A stretch of 64,000 nt of DNA, taken from Hemicentrotus pulcherrimus (taxonomy: Eukaryota; Echinodermata; Echinoidea; Camarodonta; Strongylocentrotidae). How positions within the stretch are numbered: the stretch's first letter is position 1; every line of letters begins with the position of its first letter. Both the position numbers and the translations under genes were made by a program. Below the pieces are notes generated by a model, which was given only the letters and a program-made list of their open reading frames with translations, did no database searches and was not told the origin of the DNA. The stretch covers positions 135,150 through 199,149 of the forward strand of contig BEXV01000551.1 of assembly GCA_003118195.1 (NCBI GenBank), given 5' to 3'. This document shows, piece after piece, positions 47,454-58,476 of the stretch.

Positions 47454-47669
47454 GTATCTCCCAAGAGGGTATATACAGGGTGTCTGGTAAAGCGTATGAT
47501 ATCGAGGTGATCATCAAGATGTTTGACGAGGATCAGAACGCCGATCTGAACTCGTTAGAGAACCTCAGCGCCAACACGGTGGCCTCCGCACTGAAGCAGT
47601 TCTTCAAGAATCTTCCCGAGCCGATCATACCCTACACTACACAGGACAAGATGATTGCCGACTACAAAG
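47454..47669 (+). CDS. ARHGAP35: Exon 26, RhoGAP catalytic core
   Basis: A 216-bp exon, phase 1 to 1, acceptor tatcccttgcag, donor gtaagt. It begins GISQEGIYRVSGKAYDIEV. The Arg in GIYRVSG is the arginine finger that completes the Rho active site. SANTVASALKQFFKNLPEP follows, with the conserved Lys of the LK pair that contacts the finger loop, then IIPYTTQDKM. All catalytic features visible in this exon are intact. A decayed partial copy of it lies 400 bp upstream (47055). Confidence 0.95.
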
Positions 47670-48007
47670 GTAAGTGTAGTCCCTGACATAGGTTTTCATG
47701 CTGGTATAGAATGGTAAGTGTAGTCCCGGACATTGATTTTCATGCTGGTGGAGAAAGGTATTTGTTTTTGTAGGTTCCTGTTAAAGGGATCCGGTAACTT
47801 TGTCTCAGATCATGCTGAATTGATAATTATAAACCTTGAGGTCAGTCAGGAACCCCATGACTTTTACAAGCCGACCACTTGTCTGATTATCAAGATATTT
47901 ATGATTGGAAATGGAAACAAAATTTTCTGTTTGCCAAACGGTTCTCATAACACTAGAGTCTATTGGGGAAAACGAGTATGGTAAAACTGGTCACGCTCCG
48001 CATTACA

Positions 48008-48040
48008 TCGCTTTGTCAAGCGGTTGCAGAATACCTAATT
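48008..48040 (+). pseudogene. Fragment duplicate of RhoGAP exon 27
   Basis: The stretch ctttgtcaagcggttgcaga followed by atacctaatt matches the middle of exon 27 (ctttgtcgagcggctgcccg followed by aatacctgatt) at most positions. It lies about 125 bp upstream of the real copy, has no acceptor in front, and is followed by AT-rich intron. A relic of a tandem exon duplication. Confidence 0.62.
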
Positions 48041-48121
48041 AAAAAGAAAGAAAAAGACAAAACATCTAAGATTACGCCATATTACAAGCTTGACTATTCT
48101 TATCTTTTCACTATTGAGCAG

Positions 48122-48227
48122 ATGTCAACAACGAAGATCTCTTTGTCGAGCGGCTGCCCGAATACCTGATTGGCCTGTCATCCGTCAAAAAGACTGTTCT
48201 CACCTACATGATGAGGCATATGAAGAG
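48122..48227 (+). CDS. ARHGAP35: Exon 27, RhoGAP helices after the catalytic loop
   Basis: A 106-bp exon, phase 1 to 2, acceptor tcactattgagcag, donor gtatgt. It reads DVNNEDLFVERLPEYLIGLS and ends TYMMRHMKR, the final Arg being split with the next exon. This corresponds to the RhoGAP segment between the LPEP motif and the NLMT-x-NL motif (p190: FKYVISHLNKV, from memory). Its phase 2 end is shared by all three possible last exons. Confidence 0.92.
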
Positions 48228-51200
48228 GTATGTATCTTGCATTCACACCGTACATCCAAATCTCTTAGCTGTTTGCATGTCGCATCCACACTTGGCATCC
48301 ATACATATTAAATGTAGCATATTCATTAGTTGTCTTCACACTTGTTTTCCAATTACATAACATATGCAGTGATCACATTCACACTGTTTAACTACATGTG
48401 ATGTTTCTGTTGGGTAATGTCCAGTATATTTGGGCCTTGGTTAGCTCATCAAAACCAACATCATGGTTTCCTTGATAATCTTGATGATTTGATAGATCCC
48501 CTCTAAAGAATAGAAATCCCTTAATGCATATTTATACTTTCTTTGGTAAATCTGTTCTAACATTTATGCAGTATATTACCTACTTAAACATGTGTCATTG
48601 CATAATAGTTATACAAATACAATTTAAAAAAAATACAAATCTGGACATAACAAATTTCATATCAAATTATTTTGCATTGACATGCCTTTATGGTATTAAA
48701 AGTGGTGAAAATACCTTGACCTGCCTGAAAACATGCAAAAATTATTTGAAGTTCACATCAATTTGGGGATTTTAATCAAGATTTCAGTATTTTGGAAGGA
48801 TTTGATAATTAATATTTGTATACGTACCTAAAGTAGCAAAGCAATTCAAAGATATTAGGTGACGTCTCGTACTTGATCAAAGTTGTTCATAGAAGTGTGA
48901 ATTTAGGAATATATAAACTATGATTTTTATATTTTTTTTTTGGTACGGACAGAACTAACACGGTGTATGCATTAATTACATTTGTTCACAAACTAAGAAT
49001 ACTGCTAGCTGCTTCATTACAAAAAAAAAAGGATTTACATTTATGCGCCTTAACAATTTTCATGCAGCACCCACCAAAAAAAAATATAAGAAAATTCTAG
49101 AGACATTTTATCAACATATCCACTTTAAAATTGTTAGTTGCTTTTATTTGTTTGCTCCAAAAACCACTAAGGCCTAGGAGAATGCAAATGAACAAGATTT
49201 ATTCCAAATCATAGTCCCTCCATTGAAATGTCATCGTCTCACCTGGTGTCAAAGTGGTTTGTTCATTTAACATGCATGTGTACCGTAAAGAACAGTTCCC
49301 ACCCCACCCCCCCATATCTGTTCTTACTGCTTAATTGAGCCATATCTTATTAATTTTCCTAATCATTTACATCTTATAACTGTTGCTTGACGAGTATACA
49401 TATATAAATTGTTTAAATATTATTGTACAGACAATGCATTTTATTGTAAGAGTAAGCATTTTGATTAGTCCCATTAAAACATTCATTTGTGTTCAAGTTA
49501 TACTTTTGAAAGCAATTTTTTGAAGTCCATTTCAAGCAAATAATCACAATTTTTTTTTTTTAAATTGGATATCATTACAAATTTCATAAATTTATCCTCT
49601 GTAAAATGTATCCTAAAAGGTGGTCCATTTTTCAATTTTCGTACAATGTTTTTTGAATACTATTGATTGATCAAATTTCATTTATGTTAGCAGTTAACTT
49701 TGTGAAATATTTTACTGGTTGTTTGTAAGGAAATCTGATTTATCAGCAGAAAAGCTGTAGCTGCATGAAAATTCTTTTTCGTTAAGCTTTATACCTTTGT
49801 TTACGTATTATTCAATGAGTGGCAGATTCCATTATTAAGAGTATGTACAAAAGTGCGCCATGGCATGAAATGCATGAAGTAAATCCCTATCCTAATTGTT
49901 TGCTTGTATGTAATTAGCATGTAAGTTTTGTATGTTAGTGAAGACAAATTCTACAGTTGAAGCACAGTATCTTGAATATTTGGATTTAAAAAATAATAAC
50001 TCTGTTTCGTTCATAATAGTCATACCATTTACACATGAAGGTCAAATATGACCTACATCAAGCATTTGGTCACAAAATATAAGCAAATAATAAACGTATG
50101 ATGTGATAAGTTGGCAATACACAGCCGTTAAATAGAATCTTCTCAGCGATAATTCCAAAGAAATATTGAATATGGAAAATCATGCAATGAAAAAATAAAA
50201 AAAAAAAAACAGATGATCACTTAAATTTCCCATACTTAATGGCCTGAGACTTTTCATATGTTGTTTTGCAATATTTTGCAATATTTTGCAATATGTGATG
50301 GGGTTAGCCCCTAAATATCGCTATATCGAATGGACTCAGAGTACATGTATGTGAGGGATCTAATGAATATTCAAAACCATCTTCTCTAGTTCGGGAACAT
50401 TTAATTCTAATAAATATTCATAACCAGAGCCTTCAGAGTCTTAGGTACACCGTGCAGTTGGCATATGGGTATCTTCTGGGCAGCATGTTACTCTTATAAA
50501 TGAATGATATTATTATGTGCAAAATAAATATGCATCTTTAGCGGTGGGCGAATATGTTCCTATTTAAATACTGGTGGTCTATGTATATTTTCATTTTTCC
50601 TGATATATATTTGTTTAACATATTTCTCAAAGGAAAATTTTACTTGACATCCCTGGAATTATTTCTTGTCAACTGGGATTTGTTTTTCAAATTAACATTT
50701 ATTTCTTCCATTCAATTGGACAACATATTAGACATCTGTTCAAACATTACAATATGTACGTAGGAGCATAAATATAATTTGAGATCTTGTAAATATGGAA
50801 GAAGGCGTGATGCCCAGTAAGCATGGCTTGTATTGGGCGGAATAAACAAATACATAATATTTCACTGGTGCTAATAGTATGTGCAATAGTGTGCTATCCC
50901 ATGGCATGAAATGCATGAAGTAAATTCAGTACTTTGTTGGTGGAACAATAAAATATGGATTAATTGAATATATCTTCCTGATAGTTGTTCGCTGAGGGCC
51001 AGAAAGGAGTTCCAACACCCTTCCTGCCCTTAACAAATGATTGCATGCAGTGTTAAACAATTATACTGAACACCTTTAACGGAGAGACACTAGGTACCCA
51101 CTTTTCAAAGATGTTCATGCGTGGGTATATAGTCGATCATGAAGAAGGCGAGTTGGTGATCACTACATAACACTGAGCCAATGGGTCTTACGCTCCCGTG

Positions 51201-51586
51201 CCTAAAAAGTTATTTTAATGTTTGAAATCCTCATCTTTCTGTAGGACCAGCTGGTTTTTGGAAGTGAAATTAAAGACCATTATTGACCATTTACTACTTA
51301 GCATGCAATATTTGTCTTTGTTCCCCATCGTATTAAAGTAAGATAACCTTCAACACACTGACACATGTAAAGAATGGACTATTCCATTATGTTCCGTTTG
51401 GTATAACAGTATGTTTAGGTAAACTTTGGTGACCACAATAATCTTTCAATCCACATTAATTCTACTAGTAACACATCACATATGCCTTCAATAATCCACC
51501 CCCATTATTAAGTCTTATAACCCACATGCTTTAATACACCACCACCATGTGTACTATAATTTGGACTGTTCCATTATGCTCCATAG
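48228..51586 (+). other. Intron 27, before the alternative last exons
   Basis: 3.4 kb, AT-rich, no exon seen. A three-fold ttttgcaata repeat lies at about 50262-50294. Near the end, tggactattccattatgttc at 51373 resembles the tract ttggactgttccattatgct before exon 28a and may be a relic of another copy. Confidence 0.5.
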
Positions 51587-51767
51587 GATAACTCAGTGCT
51601 CGGAGGTGAACCTCATGACCGCCGAAAATCTCTCCATTTGTTGGTGGCCCTCCATGTTACACCCGCAAAGCAAATCCTTTGACGACCTAGCAAACGAAGC
51701 ACTCCTGTCAGCAGTCTTCAAGCTAATAGTAGAACACTCAGAGAGTCTGTTCGATTTTGTCACGTGA
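51587..51767 (+). CDS. ARHGAP35: Exon 28a, last RhoGAP exon, version a
   Basis: Begins in phase 2 after acceptor atgctccatag and ends at a tga stop. It reads ITQCSEVNLMTAENLSIC, then WWPSMLHPQSKSFDDLANEA, and ends SESLFDFVT. The Asn in AENL is the conserved RhoGAP residue that contacts Rho. It is the version closest to p190 (VNLMTSENLSICFWPTLM in the vertebrate protein, from memory), so I take it as the ancestral end. The protein stops soon after the domain, without the C-terminal tail of vertebrate p190. Confidence 0.93.
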
Positions 51768-51897
51768 GCACGAGCTCCCATAGACTCCATGCGTTAATCC
51801 ATTGACCTTTAACCTCTCACGTTCAGTTGATATTATAGTCAGCCTTAACAACTGCAAGAATTAGATATATATGGTGAGGTTTTTCAAGCATCGTATC

Positions 51898-51954
51898 AAT
51901 TCTCATCATGAGAGAATCCTGTGTGGAGTCCCCAAGGGCTCAACACTGGGACCA
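51898..51954 (+). mobile_element. Relic of a non-LTR reverse transcriptase
   Basis: A short open stretch reads ERILCGVPKGSTLGP before a stop. CGVPxGSxLGP is the classic motif of LINE-type reverse transcriptases. Only about 55 bp remains recognisable, so the family cannot be named. Confidence 0.55.
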
Positions 51955-52741
51955 TAATGCAGCAGAATATGTGAATCTGTTGCCTTTGCTCTGTATTTGT
52001 TTTCACACTGTATCAAATGAAGCACCCATAGTTATATTATGTTATCCAGCACTAGAGGAGAATGTTTGCTATGTCTTGTGAACGAAAGGACCCCTGAGTT
52101 GGTGACCAAGGGGATAGCTATCCCGGTTTCCTAATCACAGAGTGTAGTGTTCTGTTTACGTGGCACGGATGGTGCAAGACTGCACTTCTGATCAGGTTCA
52201 GGGACTGCTGCCAGTTTTGTGGAAGGAGAGTTCCAGCAGAGTAACCCACGGCTTTGAGATGACGAGCGTGCCGGAAATCGTCACTGCGGCTTCAGGGAGG
52301 AAATGTGTTAATGGTGTCCATGTAAAGGAAGGATATTCTGAGATATTTGAAGCATTTTGGCTATGTTAACCAGAGCTGTTATATGTGGATAGTTGCGACG
52401 ATGCGAACCTGAGCTTTACGGAAGACAGTACAACCAATGAACAGCAGGGGCTTGATACAGAGAGCAGTTGCGTTCGCGGATACAGCGTCATCACCACTAA
52501 CAGACATGTTACTAAAGTCTAGTCCGGAGCTTCAGAAACTTATGTTGCGAATAACAATGCATCATCATCATCACCATCATCATCACGTATGCACTCACGG
52601 TCACTATCCTATAAGTCGATCTTGAGTGCTGCAGATGCGACACCTACTAACCCTATTGCTACGCCATGTTCATATGCGAGCAAGCACCTCTCATAGAGAA
52701 TATTGATATGTTCAAACTATGTTAAGTAATACTGATGTACC

Positions 52742-52899
52742 TGGGGCCTGTATCGTAAAATTTGTCACTAAAAGTGACTTAAGATGATTTCATATAAGCT
52801 GCTGAAATATCATTGCTCTTGTTCAGCCAATAGAAAATTTATTATAGCATTGTGGCAGTGTTTATTATTCATAAGAAGTTTCATGAAAATTGGGACCTG
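52742..52899. mobile_element. Foldback MITE, GGGCCC type, diverged
   Basis: Left end tggggcctgtatcgtaaaat, right end catgaaaattgggacct. Poorer inverted ends than its relatives. Confidence 0.5.
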
Positions 52900-53189
52900 A
52901 TATCCTTATTGATTTTAGTTACTCTGAGTGTAAAGACGGTTTCTTTCAAAACACCTTTCATGAACAATCGCAAGATGAACTTTTTGTTGTCGGGATGGTA
53001 GTGCTAAATTCAAATAAACTCTGCTATTTTAAAGAAGGTATAGAGATTGAAGGTGTCCAAGGCCTTTAGTTTATAAAGAAAATTGTATTGATGTATATGA
53101 TGCTTAAACAATGGTAACAGTTCAGATAAGTTCTTGCTTAGAGCATCTGTTTATTGTAATTTAGCAAACAATGCATTTGTTAACTCTAC

Positions 53190-53195
53190 AATAAA
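53190..53195 (+). promoter_or_regulatory. Candidate poly(A) signal for exon 28a transcripts
   Basis: AATAAA in ctctacaataaagtagtgct, about 1.4 kb after the exon 28a stop. Between the stop and this site there is no further convincing coding signal, so the interval is a plausible 3' UTR. AATAAA occurs often in AT-rich DNA, so this is only a candidate. Confidence 0.35.
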
Positions 53196-55987
53196 GTAGT
53201 GCTGTGAATTCATTTGAGAATATATAAGCTCAAGCCTTACAAAGATTGCAAAGGCAGTTTTTTTTTTCTTCCAGTTATTATGAAGAGGATATTCCTGTTC
53301 TTTAAAAGATCAACAGGTTTGGGGTTATAGTAACCAGCATTGGATCTTGATTCTGAAGCATATGACGTTCTATACATTCCCAGTTGTGTAGATATTGGTT
53401 TTAAGGTGAACAAATTCTATACTTATGTTCATTTCAAAGGTATTTCTTTTTATTAAAAGTCATGGTTATGACATTGTGTATTTTTTTCAAGAATAGTATA
53501 GGTCCTATGAAAGATCCTTGTGGCACACCAACATTGCCTATGAAGTTAGGCTTAAAATAATGCATTCAAATTATCATTCAGTAGAATAGACTACATGTAT
53601 CAAGCACGACTTGCTTTAATTGCTTGTCTCTACCACATTTTTGTTTTTCAAATATATTTGTTTAGATACCGGATTTTGTTAAAATTGATAAAGTGCTGAT
53701 AAATTTTCCATTTCCAAGTTGCTTATTTAGAATTAAGATATTTCAGACTTTCTTTGCCTCTGAACATTTCAATGGAATTTACATCATTTGAAATAGATTA
53801 TTTAGGAAAGCTTATCGGTTTTTATTCCATGATTTCTAGGAATTTAATTTTCATCTTTTTCCACCAATTTCACTTTTGTTTGCATTCCTTAATGTATTTT
53901 TCAACAATCATTTTGTTTAGAGTGAAGGCATTGTTTTATACATCTGTAGTAGATCAATCTTAGCGTTGGCAATTACTTTTTTTGAAAACTAGATTTCATT
54001 CTCGAGGTGTATTAGACATCACTGCTTCCCATGACATACTCATATTTCATTTCACACCATACGGTAGGCATTAATTAATATCATAAGCAAGCCATTCTTC
54101 TGCTTTCCTTCTGTCATTACAGTACCAATCTGTTTCAATCTCGGCCATTAGCAATACACACACCCACAATAATAGAATGGAATAACCCAAATAGCTTTCC
54201 TCCTTTACAACGTGGCAATTCCATTGTAGAAATGGGGTGAAGTGATGATGCACCTACCTGTAAGGTATACCTGTAAGGTCATATGTACAGTTTTAAACAA
54301 TATAATTATATTACCTAGAATTCAGCCCTCACACTTGCAATTCTCTATTTCTTCACATTTCATCTCTCATAAAACGGAAGCACTCACATACTTTATTATC
54401 TTCACTCTTAGATGAAGATCTATTGAACAATGATCATTTATGCATTCAGTAAAATCATTATGTATTGTTTCTTTTCCCTCCATTTTTATGTTTAACTGGA
54501 CAATATTTTACCCCACTTATCCAGTGTGGACTTTGTAGAAGGGCTTTCTTCATAATGTTCTCTCTTGAATGAACGGACATCAGCTCATCGTTTAGGGTCA
54601 GAGGAAGACAAATTAAAAATCTGCCGTAATCTGTCATCCTTTTATCATATTTGTATCGGGAACATAGGGCTTATGCTAATGCTATTATTTAGTCAATCTG
54701 CAAACTTCTGAATATCTGTATATGTACATGTATATTGGAAGCAAATTTGTCTCATCATTGCTTTTGCTTTTGAAAAGTAATATTGGAAAATCTGACATAA
54801 GAAATTTCATATCAACACTTAGTCATGTCCAAACATATTACAAGGCCAATAAAGTGAGTGACTGTGGTACTCTGGTCTGGTGATTTCATCCTTATTGGAA
54901 CACACACAAAATTAGGCATCATCATCACCCTCGCGTGGCAGTCCCTTGCTAACCTCGGTCATTCCATTATTTCCAAGGGGGTTTTATGGCATCAACATGG
55001 AACAAAGCTTAGAGTTTATAATAAAATAAAAAATAAAAAAAAACATTCACTATTACATAAACACATGTATACTCTAGTGCGCTTTGGTGAATATCCTTGC
55101 ATTGCTACAAATTGGTCTTTAAAGATACTATGTCCCTTTTGCAGCCAACATCAAATTTGTAGAACTTTGCAGGAAATATGAATATGTCATGTATGTCCTA
55201 TCTGTGAAATTTAAACGTTAGCAGTGTCCTAATATTCAAATTATGCAAGGAAACCAACCCTTCTACATCAATAACCCACTTCTTGTAATGGCCAAAATTA
55301 TACTGATTGAATCTTTACGCAGCATAAAACGTATGATCGTTCGGTACAATGGTCTGAAAAATGAGACTATTACCTACTGGCTCTATAGCTCCTAAGTCGA
55401 TTCGACAACTAATAGTCGTTATTTTCCCACTTAATGACATTTTCAAGCCCCCCCCCCTTTTTTTTTGGAAGTTCTAAATAAGTATTGTCTTTCAAAGGTA
55501 GTTTAAATTTAACCTTTTCATTTTTGGGGCCTGCAAATGGGACATAGTACCTTTAACCAAGCGTTCCCGATGGTGACAGATTGGGCTTCTTTCATGACAA
55601 ACTTTGGTGTGGCGCAACTAAACAAAAATGCAATCTCCAGTATTTAATGTAGTTTTAGTGTCTGATGAATTAGTAGGAACCTGTGAACTTTGTTCATTAT
55701 AGAGGAATATGGATGCAATTTCAAAAAGAATTCAAAGTATCTTAAATCAGGGGATGCCAGTTGTCAGGCAATAGTCTGAATTCAGGCCCTGGCGAGTTAT
55801 TTTCAGACCATAGTTCAGGCTTTTTTTAAAGTACAAAAATGCTCATTCTAGGTGATTTTTCAGGCCCTCTGAGCAATTCTAACTGGCATCCCTGCTGAAA
55901 TGCGATTCTGCTTTCTTTTTGAGACGCAACCTGGCATGCATGGCAGCCCCATGCTCTTAAACTTGGATCGTTCCATTATTCCCATAG
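53196..55987 (+). other. Region between exons 28a and 28b
   Basis: AT-rich; no supported exon. Possible reverse-transcriptase relic at 53501. A C run followed by a T run (55450-55468) looks like a simple repeat. A ttcaggcc-type repeated segment lies at 55780-55870. Confidence 0.45.
53501..53556 (+). mobile_element. Possible second reverse-transcriptase-type relic
   Basis: Encodes GPMKDPCGTPTLPMKLG before a stop. DPCGTP resembles a tail motif I associate with RTE-like elements, but the match is short and the call is weak. Confidence 0.2.
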
Positions 55988-56162
55988 GGTGACGGATCAT
56001 CAACAGGAGAACAAAATGAAAGCAGAGAACCTTGCTATATGCTGGTGTCCCTCCCTCCTGCAAGTCCCCCCGGAGGACTTCCATACCAAGTGGGAAATTC
56101 TGATCCGCATCCTCCAGCTCATAATGGAGAATGAGGAGAGTCTCGCCGGTATCACCGATTGA
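55988..56162 (+). CDS. ARHGAP35: Exon 28b, alternative last RhoGAP exon
   Basis: Begins in phase 2 after acceptor ttattcccatag and ends at tga, encoding 57 residues after the split Arg. It reads VTDHQQENKMKAENLAICW, then CPSLLQVPPEDFHTKWEI, and ends NEESLAGITD. The conserved Asn (AENL) is present. It replaces the whole part of the domain encoded by exon 28a. By eye 36 of 57 residues match exon 28c; similarity to 28a is mostly the AENL-IC-W core. The open frame with good splice site argues that it is used, presumably by alternative splicing and polyadenylation. Confidence 0.85.
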
Positions 56163-56377
56163 TACCGCCACCAGGTTTTCAGTAAAGCTATAGACCGGTA
56201 GTGGTCAAATTGCGTTTCGCGGGTTTTGGGTGCAAAATATCCATTCAATATTGTTTAAATTTTGCCTTCAGTGGTTTACATGGCAATACTTCAACCTAAA
56301 TTCACAAAAAAAAAACTGAAATATATGCCCAAATGTTCAATGTTGAAGTGCATTCGCAATATCATATCTATCCAGAC

Positions 56378-56543
56378 CAGGGACCCGTTGCATAAAAAAA
56401 CTTACCATTGATGCTAACTTTGCCATCAATGGTAACTACCATGGAAACCTTGATTCTGATTGGCTGTTGAGCCCAGTTTCCATGGTAGTTGCCATTGATA
56501 GCAAAGTTACCATCAATGGTTAAGTTTTATGTAATGGGGCCCA
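56378..56543. mobile_element. Long hairpin element, GGGCCC type
   Basis: Left arm gggacccgttgcataaaa ... accattgatgctaactttgc ... actaccatggaaac; right arm is its complement (gtttccatggtagttgcc ... ttatgtaatggggccc). A near-complete foldback, 220 bp after exon 28b. Confidence 0.8.
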
Positions 56544-57799
56544 GATCGATATTATAATTTACCAAATATATCTATTAGTAGCAGGTTTCCCAGCAAAATT
56601 TGTATCATTACGAATTAGTCAAAATATAGTCTTTCAAATGATTGGTAATAAGAGCTTTCATTTAATTTTAAACATTTAAACTCTCTTAGGGCCAAAATCG
56701 TTAATTGAAACATCTCCCAGTTCAGCATTTAACTTCTTCCTGGCCTGTCCCCTTAAAAAGACATCCAAAGGGCCATAAGAAACTTAATTGATCTGTTTTG
56801 GGGGTAAGACTACCAACCCACCCACTTATTTTAATTCTATAAATCGTTTAGGTGCCACTGGCTCAAGAGATATTCACATGCAGTCCTACCCCCTTTACAT
56901 GGCCACACACTTAAACAGACCGTTCTACCAACAGGACGTTATCTCGCAGTGTACATTATGTATATAGGCTGTACTTTCACACACTTCTACCTAATAATGC
57001 CATGGAAAACTCACTTGAATCTAGCGCGATGAACCGTACAAATCGTTAATGCACATGGCTTTCACAGGAAAGATACATACTGAACAAACTGTAGATATGT
57101 CACAAGCAAACAACATGAACCCATGCACAGCAAACATCAATGAATTAGTAATATTTCTCTTTTTATTTCCTTTTTATTTTAATTTAAAGTACAATGTATT
57201 TCTCTAAAGAAAAAAGCCTGTTACGAAAAATTAAAGGAACACGTCACGAAAGACAGTAGCACATGCCTAGACCTCACTGTACAGCTGTGTATGAGTACAT
57301 CTTCCATATCTAGCAAAATTACCACCCCGATTGATGCCTGTCCCGAAGTGAAAAGATAAACTGAACTGCCATTTTCTCTTTTTAATCTTGTCGGGAACTG
57401 TCTAGTGGGTCGCTCAATCCTGGCAACTCTTTGGATCTTCTGTATCAGTAGCTTGATGTAGTATTGCACTTTCATGTCAAAAATTAAGTTTTCCAAAATA
57501 TTCCAAAGAAAATTATTTAGCAAGACAGTGATTTAAATGCTCAGAAGGGAACATAGAGGGCTGATGTCTAGTTACCTACTGCACATTGAGGATGAGCGTG
57601 GGCCGTGAATCGTAAAACGTAAAGAACTGAAATATACTACTTGCAACAAAACTATTACTTGAGGAAGTTCCCAATAGATATTCATTAATGCATGATACAT
57701 GCCATAAAAAAATAAAACAACAACATTCATGAAGGTCTGGTTAATGACCCTATTTTTGCTCCGTTAAAGTATGGGGTCAAGGTTGTTATAGGGATTCCC

Positions 57800-58180
57800 T
57801 TTAGGGTAAGGTTGAATAATAGACTCGGTCAAGTGTTGGTGGTAGGATATTGGTTAGTGTGGGGATTAAGAGTAATTATCGCAGGAACGTGTGTCATACA
57901 TGCAACCCGTAGTCTATTGCTAATTTGGATCGTTCCATTATTCCTAATATAGGGTCACAGGTCATATTGAAGGAAACAAATGGTATTAGGCTGAGGGGTA
58001 GGTGGAATCATACACTGGTCAAGTGTTGATGATAGGACATTGGTTTAAGTAGGAAATTAAGAGTAATTATCGCAGGAACGTGTGTCATACATACAACCCA
58101 TAGTCTATTGCTAATTTGGATCGTTCCATTATTCCTAATATAGGGTCACAGATCATTTTGAAGGAAACAAAATGAATGCT
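57800..58180 (+). repeat. Tandem duplication of about 191 bp carrying the last-exon acceptor
   Basis: agtaattatcgcaggaacgt occurs at 57871 and 58062, and the rest of the unit (ggtcaagtgttgatgatagg, taatttggatcgttccatta) is repeated alongside. The first unit has the truncated exon (57953), the second the full exon 28c. Confidence 0.88.
57953..57989 (+). pseudogene. Truncated fourth copy of the last RhoGAP exon
   Basis: Same intron tract and acceptor as exon 28c, then bases encoding VTGHIEGNK before the copy diverges and stops (tag at 57987). It lies in the first unit of a tandem duplication of about 191 bp (57800-57990 and 57991-58180); only the second unit carries the complete exon. If spliced it would end the protein before the AENL motif, giving a broken GAP domain. 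Confidence 0.75.
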
Positions 58181-58318
58181 GAGAACCTAATGATATGTTG
58201 GTGTCCCTCCCTCCTGCAACTCTCGCTGGATGACCTGCGCACCAAGCTGATGACTCATACCCGCATCCTCGCCCTCATGGTCGAGAACGAGGAGAGTATA
58301 GCTGGTATAGTTGATTGA
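58144..58318 (+). CDS. ARHGAP35: Exon 28c, alternative last RhoGAP exon
   Basis: Begins in phase 2 after acceptor ttcctaatatag and ends at tga, encoding 57 residues. It reads VTDHFEGNKMNAENLMICW, then CPSLLQLSLDDLRTKLM, and ends NEESIAGIVD. The conserved Asn is kept. It shares with exon 28b the 20-base intron tract ttggatcgttccattattcc just before the acceptor. AATAAA signals lie at 58888-58898. Confidence 0.85.
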
Positions 58319-58327
58319 TACCGCCAC

Positions 58328-58476
58328 CTGGTCCCTGTTTCATAAAACTTGATATCAACAAGTTACAAGCTACTGTTACAAGCTACTGAAATCCTTGCTT
58401 CTGATTGGTTATCATCAGATATGTCATTGATTTTTGTCATTTGTCATTGAAAAAAGGCTTTGTGAAACGCCCCCAG
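58328..58476. mobile_element. Foldback MITE, GGGCCCTGTTTCA family, just after exon 28c
   Basis: Left end ctggtccctgtttcataaaa, right end gtgaaacgcccccag. The flanking bases gataccgccac and aggt are contiguous after exon 28b, which lacks the element, so the insertion point is visible by comparison. Confidence 0.8.

Larger units (their letters stand above)
51768..53189 (+). other. Probable 3' UTR of the 28a transcript
   Basis: No splice-consistent exon found. It contains a small reverse-transcriptase relic (51898-51954), a (CAT)n run at 52558-52584 that makes a spurious poly-His reading frame, and a palindromic element with weak GGGxCC ends (52742-52899). Confidence 0.45.
894..58318 (+). other. 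ARHGAP35: p190-type RhoGAP gene (3' part), window exons 1-28
   Basis: Gene-level entry joining the exons listed below. RhoGAP domains speed GTP hydrolysis by Rho-family GTPases at the plasma membrane and cytoskeleton. The assignment rests on the C-terminal exons: GIYRVSG (arginine finger), ALKQFFKNLPEP and VNLMTAENLSIC, arranged as in p190RhoGAP, with a Lys-rich segment just before the domain as in that family. The upstream exons are joined because all lie on the + strand, all keep phase 1 at both ends, and their protein sequences are diverged copies of one module. The GTPase and FF domains expected at the p190 N-terminus are not in the window, so the gene should extend upstream. The invertebrate gene is probably the single co-orthologue of ARHGAP35 and ARHGAP5. 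Membership of the array in this same transcript is inference from phase and order; an unrelated RhoGAP with a similar domain is the alternative. Confidence 0.8.

Noticed and set aside
52437..52625. Frame with a run of nine His
   Set aside because: Produced by a (CAT)n microsatellite in the probable 3' UTR.
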